Shown in pieces: positions 7,859-10,824 of a stretch of DNA of 10,824 nt (position 1 is its first letter; every line of letters begins with the position of its first letter). The notes under the pieces were generated by a model, which was given only the letters and a program-made list of their open reading frames with translations, was not told the origin of the DNA and did not search any database. Source of the stretch: Planctomycetota bacterium (lineage in GTDB: Bacteria; Planctomycetota; UBA1135); the NCBI GenBank assembly GCA_002400895.1, contig NVRO01000017.1, positions 330-11,153 on the forward strand. Reading direction: 5' to 3'. A program made the position numbers and the translations under genes.

Positions 7859-7969
7859 TTAGCCGACCAACTTTAGAATAGATGGATTACCATCCACCTC
7901 ATTCCGGCGCATTTCAATATAAGCCACCACCGCAGCCTCAAGTTCTTCTTTTGACCAATTTTCACTCAT
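7859..7969 (-). pseudogene. Truncated N-terminus of a McrA-like HNH endonuclease-type protein
   Basis: The 36-codon ORF from ATG 7969 to TAA 7859 begins MSENWSKEELEAAVVAYIEM. The pattern W-S-x-E-E-L-E-A-A-V-x-A-Y-x-x-M-x-R-x-E resembles the conserved N-terminus of a group of HNH/McrA-like restriction-type proteins. Those normally continue for hundreds of residues, with a RMQNIS-like segment followed by the nuclease domain. Here the similarity stops after about 28 residues (DGNP) and the frame closes eight residues later. I found no continuation in the other minus-strand frames down to 7770. The surrounding DNA is unlike its neighbours: 7951-8030 has 22 G or C in 80 bases by hand count. It is best read as a decayed fragment, though a functional micro-protein cannot be excluded. 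The family match is from memory. Confidence 0.5.
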
Positions 7970-8004
7970 ACATTTATATATCTTTCCACGTATAAAGTTT
8001 GCAT
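7966..8004 (-). other. Possible 12-codon leader ORF
   Basis: ATG at 8004 is preceded by AGGAG (8015-8019) at a 10-base spacing and encodes MQTLYVERYINV, then TGA at 7966-7968. The stop overlaps the ATG of the truncated HNH-type ORF as ATGA. The Shine-Dalgarno site sits right at the edge of the attC-like repeat, where cassette genes normally begin. It could equally be a chance ORF in AT-rich DNA. Confidence 0.25.
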
Positions 8005-8015
8005 CAGTTTTTTTC

Positions 8016-8114
8016 TCCTAATACACAAAACGTTTATGTTCATCTGACCGGCAACGCAGAGCATAGCGAAACGAAACGGAGTGTTGACTGGTCAGGTACA
8101 GCGTTTTGTTAGGC
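8016..8114 (-). mobile_element. attC-like integron cassette recombination site (degenerate, solitary)
   Basis: On the minus strand the element opens with GCCTAAC (8114-8108), a perfect R'' box (RYYYAAC). It closes with ATTAGGA, a degraded match to GTTRRRY, at about 8022-8016. The arms pair in the imperfect way expected of attC: ACAAAACG at 8025-8032 with CGTTTTGT at 8102-8109, CTGACC at 8044-8049 with GGTCAG at 8090-8095, and CAAC at 8052-8055 with GTTG at 8083-8086. Unpaired spacers of unequal length lie between the stems (11 against 6 bases), and a loop of about 27 bases sits at the tip. Length (about 99 bases) is within the attC range. Read in frame, the R'' arm gives KPNKTLYLT, resembling the KPNKALxLT-type read-through often seen where ORFs run into attC sites. 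No integrase and no second attC was found. Confidence 0.6.
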
Positions 8115-8136
8115 TTATTTATTTGCATAACGTGGA

Positions 8137-8169
8137 CGAATCCTGATTCCCACTGCAAGATTGGATTCG
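8137..8169. repeat. 7-bp inverted repeat downstream of the B12-subunit gene
   Basis: CGAATCC at 8137-8143 is the exact complement of GGATTCG at 8163-8169, with a 19-base loop. No T-run follows on either strand, so it is not a convincing intrinsic terminator. It lies between the end of the B12-binding gene and the attC-like element. A palindrome CCCTAGGG sits next to it at 8177-8184. Significance is unknown. Confidence 0.3.
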
Positions 8170-8186
8170 ATTCTACCCTAGGGAAA

Positions 8187-8588
8187 CTACGACCCCTCGA
8201 CATTCGCCTCGATATAGTCGGCGATTTCTGCGGTCGGAGTGCCGGGGCCGAAGATCATGCCGAAGCCTTGTTTTTTAAGATTTTCAGCATCGTCTTCAGG
8301 GATGATTCCTCCCGCCAGCAGCAGCACCTTTTCAAGGCCACGGTCAACGAGTTGGGCGCGCACCGCCGGAAGTAGATCCATGTGCGAGCCGGAAAGAATA
8401 CTCAACCCGAGCACTTGCACATCTTCCTGCTCGACCGCGTCCACCAGTTGCGCAGGGGTGCGATGCAAGCCGGTGTAGATGACTTCCATGCCGCGGTCGC
8501 GCAGGGCGGAGGCCACTACTTTGGCACCACGGTCATGGCCGTCGAGGCCGGGCTTTCCAATCATTACTCGAATCGGGTTTGCACTCAT
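8187..8588 (-). CDS. Stand-alone cobalamin-binding (small) subunit of an acyl-CoA mutase
   Basis: The 133-residue protein is a complete B12-binding Rossmann-like domain. It opens IRVMIGKPGLDGHDRG with the DxHxxG motif D16-H18-G21, whose His replaces the lower axial ligand of cobalamin. SILSG follows at 63-67, AGGIIPEDD at 92-100, and IFGPGTPTAEI at 112-122. These are the hallmarks of small subunits of two-component methylmalonyl-CoA, isobutyryl-CoA or 2-hydroxyisobutyryl-CoA mutases. The large TIM-barrel subunit is required for catalysis and is absent here, so the exact mutase cannot be named. ATG at 8588 overlaps the meaB-type stop (ATGA), with GGAG seven bases upstream, so it is co-translated with its likely chaperone. 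The gene is the last of the 10694-8187 operon, and the AT-rich remnant begins just downstream. Confidence 0.93.
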   Translation of the reverse strand: MSANPIRVMIGKPGLDGHDRGAKVVASALRDRGMEVIYTGLHRTPAQLVDAVEQEDVQVLGLSILSGSHMDLLPAVRAQLVDRGLEKVLLLAGGIIPEDDAENLKKQGFGMIFGPGTPTAEIADYIEANVEGS

Positions 8589-9544
8589 TGTTGTTCTCCG
8601 TCTTGGTGAAAGCGGTTGATTAAATCACTGGCCAACTTCTGGGCGACCCGGTCGGGGCGTGCGCCACTGTCAAGTTGGGATTGGGCAAGTTGTTCAAGCC
8701 CGTGTTCGCTCCATAAAGCTGCGCGCAGAATTTCCACGAACACCCGCCTGGTGCGTGCGAGCTTGCGCTCGTGGCGACGGGTTTCGGCGCGCCCATCGGC
8801 GGCGGAATGTGCACGCAACTCATCAATCGCGGTGGCGATTTCCGCGATGCCGACTGCTTTGCTAGCAGTGGATTTCAGAACTGGCGGGCGGATGGCATCA
8901 GCAGGTCGGAAGTCGAGCATCTGCTCCAGTTCTCCACACAGCAAATCCGCACCTCCTTGATCGGCCTTGTTGACCACGAACAAATCAGCAGCCTCCATCA
9001 GCCCCGCTTTCATCGCTTGTACTCCATCACCGCTTTGCGGAGTAAGCACTACCACACACACGTCAGTTGCGGCGGCGATGTCAATCTCGGCCTGGCCAAC
9101 CCCTACGGTTTCGAGCAGGATTTCTTCGAAGCCGAAGGCATCCATCAAATCGGCAGCAGCGCCGGTGGCAAGAGCCAGGCCGCCAAGAGAGCCGCGGGTT
9201 GCCATCGAACGCACAAAAACCCCGTGCTCACCGGAGGCGCGGTCCATGCGGATACGGTCGCCCAATAAGGCGCCACCGCTGAAGGGAGATGACGGATCCA
9301 CCGCCAACAAACCCAATTTGCGACCTGCCGCAGCCCAATGGCTGGCAAGAGCATCGACCAGAGTTGATTTGCCTGCACCCGGAGGGCCGGTGATGCCAGT
9401 GCGTTGCGCAGACCCGGTCCGTGCATGCAGCGCATCCAGCAACTCCCCCGCCTCGGGGTTGCCATTCTCCACCCATGAAATCGCCCGCGCCAGAGCACCC
9501 TGGTGTCCGGCGTCGAATCGTTTCAGGAGGGTGGTAACCGTCAT
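8585..9544 (-). CDS. meaB: MeaB/ArgK-type G3E-family P-loop GTPase, acyl-CoA mutase chaperone
   Basis: The 319-residue protein has Walker A GPPGAGKST at 53-61, DPSSPFSGGALLGDRIRM at 83-100 and a switch segment ETVGVGQAE at 145-153. The guanine-specificity motif is NKAD at 192-195. The C-terminal helical part carries the RRVFVEIL stretch common in this family. MeaB/MMAA proteins use GTP to gate delivery of adenosylcobalamin to the mutase and to protect or reactivate it. The length is normal. ATG at 9544 lies seven bases after the stop of dehydrogenase 2 and lacks a clear Shine-Dalgarno site, which is consistent with translational coupling. The 3' end overlaps the B12-subunit gene by four bases, a direct genomic link between chaperone and client. 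The assignment as a mutase chaperone, rather than an arginine-transport kinase, follows from the neighbours. Confidence 0.93.
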   Translation of the reverse strand: MTVTTLLKRFDAGHQGALARAISWVENGNPEAGELLDALHARTGSAQRTGITGPPGAGKSTLVDALASHWAAAGRKLGLLAVDPSSPFSGGALLGDRIRMDRASGEHGVFVRSMATRGSLGGLALATGAAADLMDAFGFEEILLETVGVGQAEIDIAAATDVCVVVLTPQSGDGVQAMKAGLMEAADLFVVNKADQGGADLLCGELEQMLDFRPADAIRPPVLKSTASKAVGIAEIATAIDELRAHSAADGRAETRRHERKLARTRRVFVEILRAALWSEHGLEQLAQSQLDSGARPDRVAQKLASDLINRFHQDGEQQ

Positions 9545-9551
9545 CGGGGAA

Positions 9552-10694
9552 TCAGTTGATGAGCGCGCGCGATATCACCATGCGCTGAATGTCGGTTACT
9601 CCTTCGTAAATCTCGGTGATGCGCGCATCGCGGTAGTAGCGCTCCACCGCAAACTCCTGGGTATAACCGGCGCCACCATGAATCTGCACCGCGTCTTGTG
9701 CAGCGCGATTACACGCCCGACTGGCGAACAGTTTCGCCATTGCCGATTCCTTGGTGCAAGCACTTCCGGTATCGCGGAGAGCAGCGGCGGCGTGAACCAG
9801 GTGGCGCGCAGCTTCGAGATCGGTCCCCATGTCGGCCAGCTTCCAGGCAATCGCCTGGAACTTGCTGATTGCGCGCCCGAACTGCTGTCGTTCTCCCGCG
9901 TACTTGATCGAATCTTCCAGACAAGCACGATGAATCCCCAAGGCTTGCGAAGCAATCCCGATACGGCCGCCATCCAGAGTTTCGAGTGCAATCTTGAATC
10001 CCTCGATTGGATTACCGAGCACATTCTCATCGGGCACGAATACATCATCGAACACCATTTCCGAAGTGGAAGATGCACGAATACCCATCTTCTTCTCCTT
10101 CTTGCCAACCTTCAACCCTTCGAAACTGCGCTCCACCAGGAAGCAACCAATATTGCGTGCGCGCTTGCCATCGGGGTCACTAATCGCGTACACCACATAG
10201 AGGTCGGCATTTGGACCGGAGGTAACCCAGGCCTTGGTGCCCTTGAGTTTCCAGCCGCCATCGACCTTGGTGGCGGAAGTGCGAATGCTGGCGGCATCGG
10301 AACCGGCCTGCGGTTCGGTCAGGCAGTAAGCACCGAGCATCTTCCCACTTGCCAATTGCGGCAGGTATTTCTGTTTTTGTTCTTCCGTACCGTACTTGTT
10401 GATAGGCCCACAAATCAGGGAGTTGTGCACTGATAAACTTACCCCGGTCGAGGCACACCAGCGGTTCACCTCTTCGAGCATGATTGAGCCGTGCAAGTTT
10501 CCCATGCCGGCGCCACCAAACTCCTCGGGAACAGTGAGGCCCATGAAACCCATTTCAGCCGCTTCCGCCAGCGCTTCAGCGGGAAATCGCTCTTCTCGAT
10601 CCCAACTGGCGGCATTTGGTTTGAGGGTCCGCACCGCGAATTCACGCGCGGACTCCAAAATCATCTGATGTTCTTCGTTAAGCAATGTCGGCAT
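9552..10694 (-). CDS. Acyl-CoA dehydrogenase 2 (short-chain/butyryl-CoA type)
   Basis: The 380-residue protein is full length. It has YCLTEPQAGSDAAS at 123-136, KAWVTSG at 154-160, ERQQFGRAI at 268-276 and QIHGGAGYTQEFAVER at 337-352. The catalytic base is E364 in IYEGVTDIQ. Helix G reads DGGRIGIASQALGI, as in short-chain and butyryl-CoA dehydrogenases, and the isovaleryl-type glutamate is absent there. It should oxidise a short straight or 2-methyl-branched acyl-CoA using FAD, with electrons passed to ETF. It heads a three-gene operon with the MeaB-type GTPase and the B12 subunit, which suggests that its product flows toward propionyl-CoA/methylmalonyl-CoA or isobutyryl-CoA metabolism. ATG at 10694 has no strong Shine-Dalgarno site; a TGTGATAAT element lies 36-44 bases upstream. 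Confidence 0.94.
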   Translation of the reverse strand: MPTLLNEEHQMILESAREFAVRTLKPNAASWDREERFPAEALAEAAEMGFMGLTVPEEFGGAGMGNLHGSIMLEEVNRWCASTGVSLSVHNSLICGPINKYGTEEQKQKYLPQLASGKMLGAYCLTEPQAGSDAASIRTSATKVDGGWKLKGTKAWVTSGPNADLYVVYAISDPDGKRARNIGCFLVERSFEGLKVGKKEKKMGIRASSTSEMVFDDVFVPDENVLGNPIEGFKIALETLDGGRIGIASQALGIHRACLEDSIKYAGERQQFGRAISKFQAIAWKLADMGTDLEAARHLVHAAAALRDTGSACTKESAMAKLFASRACNRAAQDAVQIHGGAGYTQEFAVERYYRDARITEIYEGVTDIQRMVISRALIN

Positions 10695-10729
10695 TTATTG
10701 ATGGCCTGATTCAGGTGGTGAGGCCGCGT

Positions 10730-10738
10730 ATTATCACA
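10730..10738 (-). promoter_or_regulatory. Candidate extended -10 promoter for the acyl-CoA dehydrogenase 2-meaB-B12 operon
   Basis: On the minus strand this reads TGTGATAAT, an extended -10 with GATAAT. The -35 region is weak (TTTTCG-like, about 16 bases upstream). Transcription would start near 10723, leaving a leader of about 28 bases. Between it and the ATG, an 11-base imperfect palindrome (CCTGATTCAGG, 10705-10715) could be a small hairpin or operator half-sites; this is not established. Confidence 0.4.
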
Positions 10739-10760
10739 TAACTTATGCCCTCGAAAAGCT

Positions 10761-10823
10761 CTAATCAGCCTCCAGGTCCATGAACTTGAGCTCGGGGAAA
10801 CGGGTCCTTAATTCCCGCTCAAG
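10761..10823 (-). CDS. C-terminal end of an unidentified protein (5' part outside window)
   Basis: One minus-strand frame is open from the window edge to TAG at 10761-10763. It encodes 20 residues, LERELRTRFPELKFMDLEAD. The amphipathic ExELRxRFPELKF pattern ending in an acidic tail looks like a real protein terminus, and resembles C-terminal cytoplasmic domains of some cation diffusion facilitators. The stretch is too short for a firm family call. The stop lies 66 bases upstream of the dehydrogenase 2 ATG, in the same direction, so read-through transcription into that operon is possible. Confidence 0.4.
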   Translation of the reverse strand, partial: LERELRTRFPELKFMDLEAD

Positions 10824-10824
10824 G

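Noticed and set aside
7604..7876. A 90-codon plus-strand ORF with a short hydrophobic segment
   Set aside because: It is antisense to the better-supported small gene at 7577-7762, which has a ribosome binding site and motif-like sequence.
8137..8169. Inverted repeat as an intrinsic terminator for the B12-subunit operon
   Set aside because: The loop is 19 bases and no T-run follows on the minus strand.
8018..8203. A 61-codon minus-strand ORF overlapping the end of the B12-subunit gene
   Set aside because: Most of it is translation through the attC-like repeat (KPNKTLYLT); it has no independent protein character.
8967..10433. A 488-codon plus-strand ORF
   Set aside because: It lies antisense to the well-supported MeaB-type GTPase and dehydrogenase 2 genes, is low in complexity (Ser/Ala/Pro/Arg rich), has no recognisable domain, and crosses the junction of two real genes.
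6325..10694. Recent duplication of the two acyl-CoA dehydrogenase genes
   Set aside because: The proteins share only family-level motifs and differ throughout, including around the catalytic Glu (GEGTSEVQ against YEGVTDIQ).

Overview
The window is ordinary bacterial chromosome of moderate-to-high GC, broken by one short AT-rich stretch near 7.86-8.11 kb. A DUF481-type outer-membrane barrel ending in phenylalanine points to a Gram-negative host. The phylum cannot be fixed from sequence alone. A proteobacterium is plausible. A planctomycete-like lineage is also possible, because THUMP-like methyltransferases and an OppB with an inserted periplasmic domain would fit there. Shine-Dalgarno sites are present before some genes and absent before others.

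Left half, plus strand (1-5513): the 3' end of a DUF481 barrel gene, then a tightly packed run of four genes. These encode a class I SAM methyltransferase with a C-terminal THUMP-like domain, an OppA/DppA-type peptide-binding lipoprotein, an OppB-type permease with a periplasmic insertion of about 110 residues, and an OppC-type permease. Junctions are a 4-base overlap, a 1-base gap and a 4-base overlap, so the four are probably one translationally coupled operon. No ATPase genes (oppD/oppF) follow. Instead the oppC tail runs 37 bases into the 3' end of a convergent gene, and its C-terminus looks shortened.

Right half, minus strand (10823-5477, read right to left): the last 20 codons of an unassigned gene; acyl-CoA dehydrogenase 2; a MeaB-type GTPase chaperone; a stand-alone B12-binding subunit of an acyl-CoA mutase; a non-catabolic gap; acyl-CoA dehydrogenase 1; and an MBL-fold hydrolase. 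This is a short-chain or branched-chain acyl-CoA catabolism locus. The dehydrogenases oxidise acyl-CoA esters with FAD and electron-transferring flavoprotein. The B12 subunit and MeaB belong to a methylmalonyl-CoA or isobutyryl-CoA type mutase whose large catalytic subunit is not in the window.

The unexpected part is the gap at 7492-8186, which separates the two halves of the catabolic locus. It holds a small intact ORF with a good ribosome binding site (7577-7762), a truncated 36-codon ORF resembling the N-terminus of McrA-like HNH endonucleases (7859-7969), and a folded imperfect inverted repeat at 8016-8114 with the features of an integron attC site. Together these look like the remnant of a gene-cassette insertion. 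I saw no integrase, tRNA, rRNA, CRISPR array or complete insertion sequence.
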